Positions 15,194 to 23,928 of a DNA stretch of 64,000 nucleotides are shown one piece after another. Origin of the DNA: Neopusillimonas maritima (GTDB taxonomy: Bacteria; Pseudomonadota; Gammaproteobacteria; Burkholderiales; Burkholderiaceae_B); assembly GCF_040930455.2 (NCBI RefSeq), contig NZ_CP170494.1, one strand, 5' to 3'. The notes under the pieces are model-generated. The model had not been told where the DNA came from. It saw only the letters and a list, made by a program, of their open reading frames with translations, and made no database searches. The number at the start of each line of letters is the position of its first letter. The stretch's first letter is position 1. Both the position numbers and the translations under genes were made by a program.

Positions 15194-18100
15194 TTATTGT
15201 GCCGTTTGTTTATAACCGGCGTTTTGCGATGACGAAGCCGGTTGCGTATTGCTGTTCGCGGGAAGCTTGAGCAATGTCCCGGTAATAATCAGATTGGTGT
15301 CGGAGATGTTGTTCAGGTCTTTCAACGCCTCAACGGTTGTACCGAATTCTTTTGCCAATGAATATAGGGTTTCACCTTCTTTTACGCGGTGCTCACGTGT
15401 TACTTGCGGCGCGGTGGGCTTCGTTTCAGGCCGGCTTTTGGCTTTAGCCGCTTCTTCTGCTTCAGCCAGCGCTTGAATATGAGCGGGTTCGGGCGGTGGT
15501 GGTGGCTGGTTGATAATTTGTTGGGCGCGCTCTTTGATGAATAACGGCAGTGGGGTGGTGGGCTTTTCAATGACATCGCCCATCCAGCATTGGCCAACCC
15601 GTTGCGGCACTTTCACGCTGAGTTTGGACGGCGTCGCGCTAAGCGACGGTGTGCCTGTTTCGGCCAGGTAGTCCAGGTGCGCGGCCATTTCCAATAAGGC
15701 CTCCTGGCCCACCAGGTCGTATCGAACGTTAATGGTTTTGACGTCCAGCGCATCCAGTTGTTCTTTTGCCTGGGGGAAGTCTTCCGGCGTAAAGATGCGT
15801 TCGCCGTCAACGAACTCTTCCACAAAGCGGGCCATGCCCATGGGGCCGGGGTAGCGGCGATTCAAAGACAGATTGTCGATACGTATTTGAAGCGTGACGT
15901 CTCCACAATGATCGGGTGACCAGTCGAAGCTGTTGGTCACCGCCATGTTGAAGTTATCCAGCGTAATTTGTTCCTGCGAGCATTGAATCGATAGATTCAC
16001 TGCGTAGGGCTTGGCTTTGGCGCTGGGATTCACGCCCACGGGCAGAGAGGTAATAAGCAAGTTTGCGGTTTTGCCGATAGAGGCTTCTGCCAACTGCTTT
16101 TTGACGACAGACTCTACCTGCGTGCTGACCGACTGATTCAGGAATGGAATGAAACCAGGGTCGAACGGAAAGGTGTAGCCATTTTTAGTTGCCGTGGTGA
16201 AGCCGTTGGCTTGTTGCTGCAAGAAAGGTTTGGCCGATTTGTCGGCGAAAGTCCAGACTGATCCTTTGTCACCAAAAAGTTGTTCAGTCGTCTCTTGCGT
16301 GCTGACTGCCATTTGGGTTTTCCACAGCACTTCTTTTTCCCAGTCGTTTTGTACGCTGCAGGAACCTTGCTCCAGAATGTAGCGGGTCAGTAATTGCAGC
16401 GGGCCGCCTACAAGATGCCAGATTACCTGATCGTCGGGTTTGTCAAAGCCCGATGTTTTTCGGAAAGCCTCAAGATTGTCGCGCACATTCTGCAATGCTG
16501 ATGCTTTCACGTCGGGTTGAACGCCGAAGGCGAAATAGTTGGCCGCCAGTTGATACGCCGCGCCTTCACCGCCCAGCGCATCCGATACCACTTGATCGAA
16601 GGCGTGCGCATATGCAGAGAAGTTCTGCACGCCTTGAATCGATTGCGGAAATGCCGACATGGGGGCAAAAGTTTGATTGGAGACTGATTCTTTAATGACA
16701 CGTTCGCCGACACTATTCAATGTGTTGAGCATGCCTTGCGCTTTGCCCAAAGTGCCGGGTGCGGTAGCGGCGCGTCGCATGTCGTTGAATTCACGTGCGA
16801 ACAGTAACCAGCCAGGCAAGTTGTCGGCAGGTACATCGGCAAATTCACTTTTTAATCGGTCGAACAGCATGTAATAGGGGCTGGCGTTGGTATCAACGCG
16901 CCCCAGCATTTCGCGCCATGCCGGCTCATTGCCAAGCAATTGCTCGCCGTTGTTAAAGGCCCATGCGAAGCTTTGCCACGTGTTGAAGCGCTCGGCCAAA
17001 TACCAGGTTTCAAATGCACCGCGCCGAACTTTGAACCCGGATGGGTCGTCTACCGCCTGGCCCAGTTCGTCCAGGAATGTTTGCAAGCGTTGCTCACCTT
17101 GTTTGGTTAGGGCGGGCTCAATCATGCCCCGGTTCGGGCCTTGTGTGCCTGGCAGCCAGAACTCTCGCAACGTAACAGGCTGCAGGTTGGGAAGTGCATT
17201 CGCCCAAGGCAGTAACCACTCCAGTTGCGGAGATTGCACCAGAATTTTGTTGAGAACCTGTCGGTTATTTGCCAGACGCTGACGCAGAAATGGATCGTCG
17301 ATTGGCGTCCAGGCGGTGTATGCCACCTGCATCTGGTTGGTTGCATCGATGACTTTGGGTGGGAGGTCGGGAAGGAATTCCTGAATAACATTGGTGGGCA
17401 CCTGGGGCATGGCCAGCAATTGCTGATAGTCGGCACCTTGAATACGGGCTTGCGACAAATTCATGGTGCGAACCAGCGCCAGAACGGCATCGGCATACTG
17501 CGGGTTGTTCTGATCGGCCAATGCCTCATTCGACAGGAAGCTGTTAGGGTCGTATGTACCCAGAAAATTTTGGTAGCCTTTAACGTAAGTATTCTTGATG
17601 TCTTCTTCAAGTTGCGTGATGTCGGGGCTGAATTCCAGCCAACGTGTTTGCCACTCCTCTTCACGGTCTTGAATTAAATCGATTACTGACAAGATGCGGT
17701 GCAGGTCCTCCAGTCGACTGGCGTCGCTGCCTGTTTGAGACAGAACGTTTTTTGGATAAACGTTTTTGATGTCGATCAGGCTGGCGCGTGTTTGGTAGTA
17801 AGAAAGCAAAATGAAGGCAAGGATAGCCGTGCAGATGGAAATCCAGAACACAATGGCCAGGTTGCGGGTGACCAGGCGCCAGCGATCTACGATAACGGTA
17901 GGCAGGAACGACCAACGATCAGCCGGCAAGACGCGCTCAAAGAAATCATGCAGGAACAATCCTTTGTCGCTGGGTGTTTTTTCTGTGTTCGATGTGTTTA
18001 CGATGTGCGCAAGGGAACTGGGTATATGCGTGCCGGTTTGGCGCGCACTGCTGAAGAATAGCCCGCGAATGAGCGGCTGCTCCAGGTAGGGATTGTTGCC

Positions 18101-19114
18101 GGCGCACGCCTGCATGAAGTGCTGAAGTCCGGAGCGCAGACGTTCAATTTCACTGGGAAACAAAAGCAGGTTGGGGCTAAGGTCGACCCCTTTCACCGCC
18201 ATGTCGAGTCTAAGCAGTTTCAGGCGTTCCGAAATGTGCTCGAACGCCTGATTCAAGAACTTCTGTTCGGCCAGGTCACCCTCTTCCATTGGGCCGGTAT
18301 AGCCCATGGCCTGGTTCAGTGCGTCTGCCGGCAGTACCTGCGCCCAGTCTTCAAAACCACAGATCTGATCGCATTTGGTGACCAGAACAAAAATGGGGAA
18401 ACGTTTGTCGAATAAGCGAATCAGTTGATCGATACGTTCGCGAATGGCGTGACCTCGTCGCTCAAGCGCATCTTCACTGGCCATCAGTTGTTCTGCATCA
18501 ACGGCCAGCACCAAGCCGTTCAGGCCTTCTTTCATGCGGTACTTGGCCAGCAGCTCCAGCATGCGTTCCCATTCGGCCTGATCTTCTGGCGTACCGTCGG
18601 GAGATACATAGCGTCCGGCGGTGTCGATGACGACGGCACGGTTGAAGAACCACCAATCGCAGTTCAGTGTTTGGGTAATGGGTTCGAATTGATTAATGCT
18701 TTTGTTCAGCGAGCTAAGGCGCGAGCGTGTGATGGCCGATGTTTTCCCAACACCCGATTCCCCCACAACCATAAACCAGGGCAGAGCATAGATAGGATTG
18801 CCAAAGCGTCGTAGCGACGAGCTTTTCAGCGTGGCGATACCCTGTTTCCATTTATTGGTAAGTTCGCTGAGTGCGCTGGGTTTGTCGGAAGCTTTGCGGC
18901 CCGCGTTTTCCGAGGCGGCCAGCTTGACGCGCGATCGCGACAAATACCACAGCCGCCGCAAAAGCCGGATACCGAAATAAATGCCCAGCACACCAAAGAA
19001 AATGGCCAGACCACCCCAGTACGGCCACGATAAATAAAGCATGACGGCCCAACTGACGATGGCCAGCACAATAAGAACGATAAGCCACAGAATGATGGAA
19101 AGCAGCGTTCTCAT
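15194..19114 (-). CDS. tssM: T6SS membrane-complex protein TssM (IcmF family) with C-terminal LysM domain
   Basis: 1306 residues. Two N-terminal membrane helices (about 4-28 and 34-50), then a cytoplasmic GTPase-like domain with Walker A GESGVGKT at 118-125. A third membrane helix follows (LAIVFWISICTAILAFILLSYY, about 420-440), then a long periplasmic part with IcmF-related and C-terminal beta domains. TssM spans the inner membrane and links TssL to the lipoprotein TssJ. Unusually, the end carries a Pro-rich linker and a LysM-type module (about 1240-1285: HRVKEGETLYSLAKEFG ... ISDTNLIITGTLLKLP). LysM binds the glycan of peptidoglycan, so this tail may anchor the complex to the wall. ATGA overlap with tssL upstream. 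Last gene of tssJKLM. Confidence 0.96.
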   Translation of the reverse strand: MRTLLSIILWLIVLIVLAIVSWAVMLYLSWPYWGGLAIFFGVLGIYFGIRLLRRLWYLSRSRVKLAASENAGRKASDKPSALSELTNKWKQGIATLKSSSLRRFGNPIYALPWFMVVGESGVGKTSAITRSRLSSLNKSINQFEPITQTLNCDWWFFNRAVVIDTAGRYVSPDGTPEDQAEWERMLELLAKYRMKEGLNGLVLAVDAEQLMASEDALERRGHAIRERIDQLIRLFDKRFPIFVLVTKCDQICGFEDWAQVLPADALNQAMGYTGPMEEGDLAEQKFLNQAFEHISERLKLLRLDMAVKGVDLSPNLLLFPSEIERLRSGLQHFMQACAGNNPYLEQPLIRGLFFSSARQTGTHIPSSLAHIVNTSNTEKTPSDKGLFLHDFFERVLPADRWSFLPTVIVDRWRLVTRNLAIVFWISICTAILAFILLSYYQTRASLIDIKNVYPKNVLSQTGSDASRLEDLHRILSVIDLIQDREEEWQTRWLEFSPDITQLEEDIKNTYVKGYQNFLGTYDPNSFLSNEALADQNNPQYADAVLALVRTMNLSQARIQGADYQQLLAMPQVPTNVIQEFLPDLPPKVIDATNQMQVAYTAWTPIDDPFLRQRLANNRQVLNKILVQSPQLEWLLPWANALPNLQPVTLREFWLPGTQGPNRGMIEPALTKQGEQRLQTFLDELGQAVDDPSGFKVRRGAFETWYLAERFNTWQSFAWAFNNGEQLLGNEPAWREMLGRVDTNASPYYMLFDRLKSEFADVPADNLPGWLLFAREFNDMRRAATAPGTLGKAQGMLNTLNSVGERVIKESVSNQTFAPMSAFPQSIQGVQNFSAYAHAFDQVVSDALGGEGAAYQLAANYFAFGVQPDVKASALQNVRDNLEAFRKTSGFDKPDDQVIWHLVGGPLQLLTRYILEQGSCSVQNDWEKEVLWKTQMAVSTQETTEQLFGDKGSVWTFADKSAKPFLQQQANGFTTATKNGYTFPFDPGFIPFLNQSVSTQVESVVKKQLAEASIGKTANLLITSLPVGVNPSAKAKPYAVNLSIQCSQEQITLDNFNMAVTNSFDWSPDHCGDVTLQIRIDNLSLNRRYPGPMGMARFVEEFVDGERIFTPEDFPQAKEQLDALDVKTINVRYDLVGQEALLEMAAHLDYLAETGTPSLSATPSKLSVKVPQRVGQCWMGDVIEKPTTPLPLFIKERAQQIINQPPPPPEPAHIQALAEAEEAAKAKSRPETKPTAPQVTREHRVKEGETLYSLAKEFGTTVEALKDLNNISDTNLIITGTLLKLPANSNTQPASSSQNAGYKQTAQ

Positions 19115-19797
19115 AAGTTGGCCGCCTCACGGAAGTTCTGAACGGCATAGGTCAGTTCAGTATGCAGAATAAAGGCAACGACCAACACGATAACGGGGGG
19201 CAGGATAAATATGAGGGCGCGACGCAATGAGATTTTCCTGGTAAATGCAGGTTTTCTTTGTTTTGCCGGCCTCGCGTTGCCGGCCATTGTGTAGGCTTTG
19301 GGAAACAAAGCTGTTTTCTCGGCGGCTTTATAACGGTCGTCGGCCTTTTGCAGCAGTTTGTATTGCTCCACCCGAATATTGGCAAGCTCAGCGGAATTGG
19401 GTGAAATGCTGTAACGCCCCATGAAGCCCAGGCAAAGGCAAAGCAGGTATACCTCGCGTACAGCGGCTTCTCCAGGGGGAAGCTTTTCGAGCCGTTCAAA
19501 AAACTCCCGGCCCGCCAACCCGGTTTTGAAATAGCGTCTTTGTAAAAGATGGCGTTGCCATGCGTGTTCCGAGCCCCATTGGTGGCGACGCGAAATATGT
19601 TCGTCGGCCCAGGCCAGCACAGGGAACAGGGCCTCCTGAAAGGCGTTCAGTTCGACACCCTCTTGCAGGGCCTGGCTTTGTGCCTGTTGAATCAGGCTGT
19701 CAATTTGCCCGGCCAACGCTTCGGGCGTATCGGTGGCGGCCGTGTCGAAACTTTTTACCAGCGCGGTGAGTGGAATGAAGTAGTCGCACAGTTTCAT
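19111..19797 (-). CDS. tssL: T6SS membrane-complex protein TssL (DotU family), short form
   Basis: 228 residues from ATG 19797, one base after the tssK stop. A reading from 19899 would run 100 bases into tssK and its extra residues look non-native. The cytoplasmic DotU domain (1-185) contains the expected FFERLEKLPPGEAAVREVYLLCLCLGFMGRY segment. One membrane helix near the C-terminus (LIFILPPVIVLVVAFILH) is followed by about 17 periplasmic residues. The OmpA-like peptidoglycan-binding domain found in extended TssL proteins is absent, so this is the short form. It recruits the baseplate with TssK and TssM. Four-base overlap with tssM. Confidence 0.95.
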   Translation of the reverse strand: MKLCDYFIPLTALVKSFDTAATDTPEALAGQIDSLIQQAQSQALQEGVELNAFQEALFPVLAWADEHISRRHQWGSEHAWQRHLLQRRYFKTGLAGREFFERLEKLPPGEAAVREVYLLCLCLGFMGRYSISPNSAELANIRVEQYKLLQKADDRYKAAEKTALFPKAYTMAGNARPAKQRKPAFTRKISLRRALIFILPPVIVLVVAFILHTELTYAVQNFREAANL

Positions 19798-19798
19798 C

Positions 19799-21190
19799 TT
19801 AGCCTCGGAGCACGATAAGCTGGACATGCAGATCGGCCGGCGCATCGGGCCAGAAAAGTCCAAGCTCCGCAGTTTGTTCAACCGTTTCCCATTCCGCACT
19901 CATTTGTTCGATACGGTAGTAACGCGCATTGGCGCGTTTGGGCAGGCCTTGCGGAGGCGTGGCCACCTCTATGAGATCAATGCCTGGTAGCGCGTGATCA
20001 ATCATGGTGGGTAAGGATTGCGGGGCGGCAAGACGCGCAAGCCGCAGGAAGTCTTCGCTGGAGTAATCGTTTTTTGAGGCGGTTTGGGTCACCAGGTAGA
20101 AACGGTTACGGGCGGCGAAATAGTCGCGCGGAACGCTGGCGATCAAATAATCCTCATGGGGTTCCAGGGTGACACGGAATTCCGGCCCTACCGAGATCTC
20201 GGCGAGCAACTGGTTAATTACGCGGCGCGCCGTGCTGAAGCAACTAAACAACTTAAGATGGTCGTATGGGGGTAGCCCTTCGTCCTGGCTGTCGCGCCGC
20301 CGGCCGGCGGCGTCGAACGAATCGGTGAAGGTGCTCATTTCGCCAACGCATGTGCGCAGGAAGCCATACACTTCCCACGGGTGTACCTGGGCGGTTTCGG
20401 TGTAGTGTGCAATTTGCGGCACCGCCCGATTCAATGACTGCAACGATTGCATCAGCATAAAATATTCCGGATCAAGCTCTTCTCGCTGAATGTCGCGTGG
20501 CGCTTTATATTCTGCAAGCTGGCGCATTCTGCCCGACATGTCGTCGCGAATATCACGCAGCAAATCCTGCAATACATGAGAGCCCGTTAGAGCATAGCAG
20601 GGGGGGACGCTGTCGGCGGTGAGTTTCACCACATCGTTATCTCTTGCAAGGCTGCCGATCGGGATCAGATCGTAATCGTCGAGTGATGCTACTTCCGGGC
20701 CGAAGAAAATACGCACAACATGCATCATGACAGGCACGGTGGCGACCGGGCCATCGGTATACAGATCGCGCATGGCCTCGCCGTCTGTTTGCGAAGCATA
20801 GCGCGTTGGCGCCGACGCGGCCTGATCGAATGAGTCGACCTGCGTGACGTTAGGCGCACTCTGAGAGAGCTTTCGCAATCCCAGAAAAACATCCAGCGGC
20901 TGGTCACTGTCGGTCCAGACTTTATCGAAAGAACGTGGCCCGATAATGGCGTTGCCCGGATACTCTACATAGGTGTTGTCACGGAAAACCAGGCGAGCGC
21001 TGCGAATTTCAACAGAGCGGGCGGAAAGTGACTCAGGGGCAAATTCTATTTTCCCGGCACCCCAGAAGTGCGGCGTGACCATTTCATAAAGTGGTTTTTT
21101 CAGGAAGTGTTGATTCAGTTCTTGCCGTTGAAAATGCTGAGGTTGAAGAAACAATCCCTGATGCCAGTAGGTGCCGGTCCTGAAGTCCAT
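19799..21190 (-). CDS. tssK: T6SS baseplate protein TssK
   Basis: 463 residues, slightly longer than the common 440-450. It begins with the family signature YWHQGLFLQPQHFQRQE (about 8-24), seen in practically all TssK proteins. TssK is a trimeric cytoplasmic connector between the TssEFG wedge and the TssL/TssM membrane complex, and resembles phage receptor-binding proteins. The gene lies between tssJ (11 bases) and tssL (1 base). A stretch of about 20 residues rich in Asp/Ala/Ser near 120 (TQVDSFDQAASAPTRYASQ) may be a lineage-specific loop that explains the extra length. Confidence 0.96.
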   Translation of the reverse strand: MDFRTGTYWHQGLFLQPQHFQRQELNQHFLKKPLYEMVTPHFWGAGKIEFAPESLSARSVEIRSARLVFRDNTYVEYPGNAIIGPRSFDKVWTDSDQPLDVFLGLRKLSQSAPNVTQVDSFDQAASAPTRYASQTDGEAMRDLYTDGPVATVPVMMHVVRIFFGPEVASLDDYDLIPIGSLARDNDVVKLTADSVPPCYALTGSHVLQDLLRDIRDDMSGRMRQLAEYKAPRDIQREELDPEYFMLMQSLQSLNRAVPQIAHYTETAQVHPWEVYGFLRTCVGEMSTFTDSFDAAGRRRDSQDEGLPPYDHLKLFSCFSTARRVINQLLAEISVGPEFRVTLEPHEDYLIASVPRDYFAARNRFYLVTQTASKNDYSSEDFLRLARLAAPQSLPTMIDHALPGIDLIEVATPPQGLPKRANARYYRIEQMSAEWETVEQTAELGLFWPDAPADLHVQLIVLRG

Positions 21191-21201
21191 GAAGCGTTCC
21201 T

Positions 21202-21906
21202 TTATTGCCTTAGTTTGCGCGCAGCGCCGGCTGCATCGTCTGCTTGTTGGAGTGTTTTTTCGTCAAGCTTGATCTCTGGATCGCCCTGTTCCAGAGGAAT
21301 GGTTTCAACATCGGGTTTTTTGTCGGGGTCGAACGTAAGGCTTTGCGCGTTTGTTATTTGCTGACGCCCCAGATAAAGTCGTAATGCCAAATTAGCCGGT
21401 TCCGCTTTGTAGGTCGTGGAAACAAGCCCTTCGGTTTGAATGTTCAGCGGTATGCGAAACAGGCGGGCGGCCCGGGTGGGATCGAAGTCGTAATAGCCGG
21501 CCACGACGCCGATAAATTTTGCGTTTTGAACGCGGTCTATATTCAAGATAGTGCGTTTGTCCGGGCTGACGACGTAGCGATCCATATGCAAAATCTCTTT
21601 TCCTGGGTCTCCGCTGGCCAGCATGTCGACAAGTGTTTTTTTATCGCTCAGTAATTTCAGAAACGGTTTGGAGTCTTCCAACTGCATAATGCCCAGCACC
21701 AGTGTGTGAGACTGATTGAAATAAGCATTGATATCGGCGCTTGCCATAAGTTCAATTTGGATGCCGTCGCGTTTGTAGTCCCAGCTTACTTCAGCTTTGG
21801 CTTCTTTTTGTGTGTTTCCCCCCATGGCCGAATTCACGCTGGAACACCCCTGAGTCATGATCAGAAGGCTGGCAAGCATGAGTGTCAGTAATTGACGTCT
21901 TGGCAT
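21202..21906 (-). CDS. tssJ: T6SS outer-membrane lipoprotein TssJ
   Basis: 234 residues with a lipoprotein signal peptide ending in TQGC (lipidated Cys21). TssJ sits in the outer membrane facing the periplasm and binds the C-terminal domain of TssM. A transthyretin-like beta fold is expected, and segments such as IQIELMASADINAYFNQSHTLVLGIMQL fit it. The C-terminal tail of about 50 residues after the core is longer than in many TssJ (often about 170 residues in all) and is charged (DKKPDVETIPLEQGDPEIKLDEKTLQQ). First gene of the tssJKLM unit, with a 90-base AT-rich gap to the divergent neighbour that should hold promoters for both. Confidence 0.93.
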   Translation of the reverse strand: MPRRQLLTLMLASLLIMTQGCSSVNSAMGGNTQKEAKAEVSWDYKRDGIQIELMASADINAYFNQSHTLVLGIMQLEDSKPFLKLLSDKKTLVDMLASGDPGKEILHMDRYVVSPDKRTILNIDRVQNAKFIGVVAGYYDFDPTRAARLFRIPLNIQTEGLVSTTYKAEPANLALRLYLGRQQITNAQSLTFDPDKKPDVETIPLEQGDPEIKLDEKTLQQADDAAGAARKLRQ

Positions 21907-21996
21907 GAGGACCTAAGAGTTGCAAATTGAAGAAATAAAAAAATACACTATGTAAATTGAACCAACACCTTACCCTAACCGGCAGGATTATAGCCC

Positions 21997-22842
21997 ATGG
22001 ACCCATCGCAGCCGTCTTTTTCCTTGCCAGGTTTTCCAAAAAAATCATTGCACTGGCGCATTTTCCCAACGCTATTTCTAGGTATCGGCATGGCGTTTTT
22101 TCAACCGCAGGCCCATGCGTCAAATGCAAGTTTGTTTCGCAATATGTCGACACCACCTGAAGACACCGTAGCGGTACTGACGGTAACCCAGGAAGTGATA
22201 GAGAAAGCAGAAAAGACGGACGTGTGCTGGCAAACTATTGTCAGCGACCGCGAACGCGCCCAGAGACAATACGAAAGCCAATCCTGGCTTGTCAAGTATT
22301 GGCAGCCGATATTGGGTGGTTTGTTGGGTGGTGCGGTAGGGTATAAGTTCACGCGAAACTACGGGCCCAAAAGTGAGAAGCTTTGGTTTTACCCAACCAT
22401 TTTGGCCGGCGTGGCGGTGGGGGCTGTCGCCGGCCCGGGCATGGTTGCGGGCGCCTATGGGGGTGGAATTCTGGCGCAGCATTTCTGGCCGACCAAGCTG
22501 CCGTTAACCATTATGTTGTCGATGATTGGCGGTATTCTGGGCGATGGTTTAATGAAATTATTGTTTCCCGACAGCCCGCCGAAAGAGTTGCTGCAAAAGC
22601 CGCAGCCAGGGCAGTACTTGGCGAACCAGCAGTTTTATCTGGAGACCACCTGTGTGCCGACAACGCGTGTCACGTACACCGAGAAACCTTATCGGGTCAC
22701 GTATCAGTTCAAAGGGGAAAAGCGTAGTGCGTTGTTTGATTACTACCCGGGCGAGCGTATTAGGTTGAATAGCGACGGACGCCCGGCAAATGAAAAGCCG
22801 AAGGCGGGGCCTCCGGCTGTACGCGTGTCAGAAAGGAAATAA
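21997..22842 (+). CDS. Unknown T6SS-cluster membrane protein with glycine-zipper segments
   Basis: 281 residues, family not recognised. N-terminal Sec signal or anchor (LFLGIGMAFFQPQAHA, cleavage possible near residue 42). The middle (about 105-190) contains two or three Gly-rich hydrophobic stretches (PILGGLLGGAVGY; ILAGVAVGAVAGPGMVAGAYGGG; LSMIGGILGDGL) of the glycine-zipper type, which pack closely in membranes. The C-terminal 80 residues are polar and beta-like. It is divergent from tssJ and convergent, with one base of spacing, on the DUF4150 gene. It is the only plus-strand gene inside the block apart from tssE. It could be an envelope accessory factor of the T6SS. An immunity role is possible because it is periplasm- or membrane-targeted, but nothing direct supports that. 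Confidence 0.8.
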   Translation: MDPSQPSFSLPGFPKKSLHWRIFPTLFLGIGMAFFQPQAHASNASLFRNMSTPPEDTVAVLTVTQEVIEKAEKTDVCWQTIVSDRERAQRQYESQSWLVKYWQPILGGLLGGAVGYKFTRNYGPKSEKLWFYPTILAGVAVGAVAGPGMVAGAYGGGILAQHFWPTKLPLTIMLSMIGGILGDGLMKLLFPDSPPKELLQKPQPGQYLANQQFYLETTCVPTTRVTYTEKPYRVTYQFKGEKRSALFDYYPGERIRLNSDGRPANEKPKAGPPAVRVSERK

Positions 22843-22843
22843 C

Positions 22844-23236
22844 CTAGTTTGCGTTCACCTTAACCTGGCTGGGCTCCAGCAGTGCCCCGAATGTGTTGCC
22901 TTTGTTTGATTTGGCCGAGTCCATTTGCCGTACAACCGGGTTCCCCTGGAACTTGACTTTGAAGCTGGCGGTAACGAACTCACATTCCCCCATCATTGAG
23001 CCCGACACAATACCGCCTTCAACACCGGTGTTGTCTCCCATGCTCATTGATATTTTTGAAGCCTTGGTAAGTGCGGGGCAGCCACTGACCAGTACTTTCA
23101 GGCTGGTGGGGTTGGCTAGTGTCGTCATTGCCGTGTTCACATAAGGAATAGGAATAGGGGGCCCGGGCGGGGCAGGGGTTTTACATACATCGGGCATGCA
23201 CATGGCTTGCCCGGCTTGAATGGTTGCAACAAACAT
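22844..23236 (-). CDS. PAAR-like DUF4150 protein
   Basis: 130 residues. The N-terminal Cys/Pro-rich segment (CMPDVCKTPAPPGPPIPIPY, about 12-31) is the DUF4150 signature. These proteins are PAAR-like and are thought to form or cap the tip of the VgrG spike and to carry or recruit effectors. There is no C-terminal toxin extension here, so it would be a stand-alone tip. Last gene of the vgrG-downstream unit, 8 bases after the DUF3540 gene. No canonical PAAR-repeat gene exists in the window, which makes this the best tip candidate. Confidence 0.88.
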   Translation of the reverse strand: MFVATIQAGQAMCMPDVCKTPAPPGPPIPIPYVNTAMTTLANPTSLKVLVSGCPALTKASKISMSMGDNTGVEGGIVSGSMMGECEFVTASFKVKFQGNPVVRQMDSAKSNKGNTFGALLEPSQVKVNAN

Positions 23237-23244
23237 ATGTTCTC

Positions 23245-23904
23245 CTAGCCCAAATCTATTTTCTGGCCGTCTATCTTTACAAAGCCTTTTGCCGTGTGGG
23301 TAACATGGCCCGCTTCAATGTGGTGGTGATCGTCGACCGAAACACGAACACGACCGGCACGGGTTTCGTCCAGCCCGTCGATTTTGCGGAAACTTTCTTT
23401 AAGGCGCTGGATCAGCCGCCCGACCTGCGACGAAAAGGTTTTTGCGGTAAATGAGGCATTGACCGCACATGATTCAAAGGTGTCGAACCAACCTTGCCAG
23501 TGCTTAACCTTAACGGTTGAGCTTACCGAATTGATATCGAGCGTGCCGCTGTTTAATTGGAGGTGGGACGCACTGTTCAGGTACAGGCTTTGGGTTTGCA
23601 GCTCGACTCCGGCCTGATTTGTGTGAAGTTGTGCGCCACCCGGCAAGTTCAAACTGCCGCTGTCCGGATCGTTGCGCTGCAGAATGGCCAGGATAAAGCC
23701 GGTGTCATGGCCGGCCGCATGCGACACCAGTACGGTGTCACCCGCTTCCGGCGTTAAAAGACAACTGGCTGCAAGCCTTGCCTTTAAGATTTCGGGATGA
23801 CTCAGTAAAAAGTGTTCGCCCGATATTCCGGTAACGGTTGCGGTGCCCAGGCTGTGTGCCGAAGTTTCCGGCGTGGGCGTGAGGCGATGAACGGTTGCAG
23901 ACAT
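23245..23904 (-). CDS. DUF3540 protein, T6SS spike-associated
   Basis: 219 residues. A recurring partner of DUF2169, pentapeptide and DUF4150 genes in T6SS islands; biochemical role unknown to me. The middle has a repetitive beta pattern (GSLNLPGGAQLHTNQAGVELQTQSLYLNSASHLQLNSGTLD, read in parts), reminiscent of the needle strands of VgrG/gp5 tails. Around residues 40-75, the segment GDTVLVSHAAGHDTGFILAILQR resembles the OB-fold edge of VgrG. It could therefore trimerise and extend the spike. The C-terminal 60 residues are charged and include a DDHHH stretch. It is 24 bases after the pentapeptide gene. Confidence 0.8.
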   Translation of the reverse strand: MSATVHRLTPTPETSAHSLGTATVTGISGEHFLLSHPEILKARLAASCLLTPEAGDTVLVSHAAGHDTGFILAILQRNDPDSGSLNLPGGAQLHTNQAGVELQTQSLYLNSASHLQLNSGTLDINSVSSTVKVKHWQGWFDTFESCAVNASFTAKTFSSQVGRLIQRLKESFRKIDGLDETRAGRVRVSVDDHHHIEAGHVTHTAKGFVKIDGQKIDLG

Positions 23905-23928
23905 GATTGTTTTCCGGTTGGCCAGGGG

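Noticed and set aside
15194..19114. Possible gene fusion artefact at the TssM C-terminus (LysM from a separate gene)
   Set aside because: The reading frame is continuous through the Pro-rich linker into the LysM-like segment, with no internal stop or start that would mark a separate gene. I therefore treat it as a real fusion, pending resequencing.
19798..19899. N-terminal extension of TssL by 34 residues
   Set aside because: It overlaps the end of tssK and includes Cys/Ser-rich sequence unlike TssL. ATG 19797 is one base after the tssK stop.
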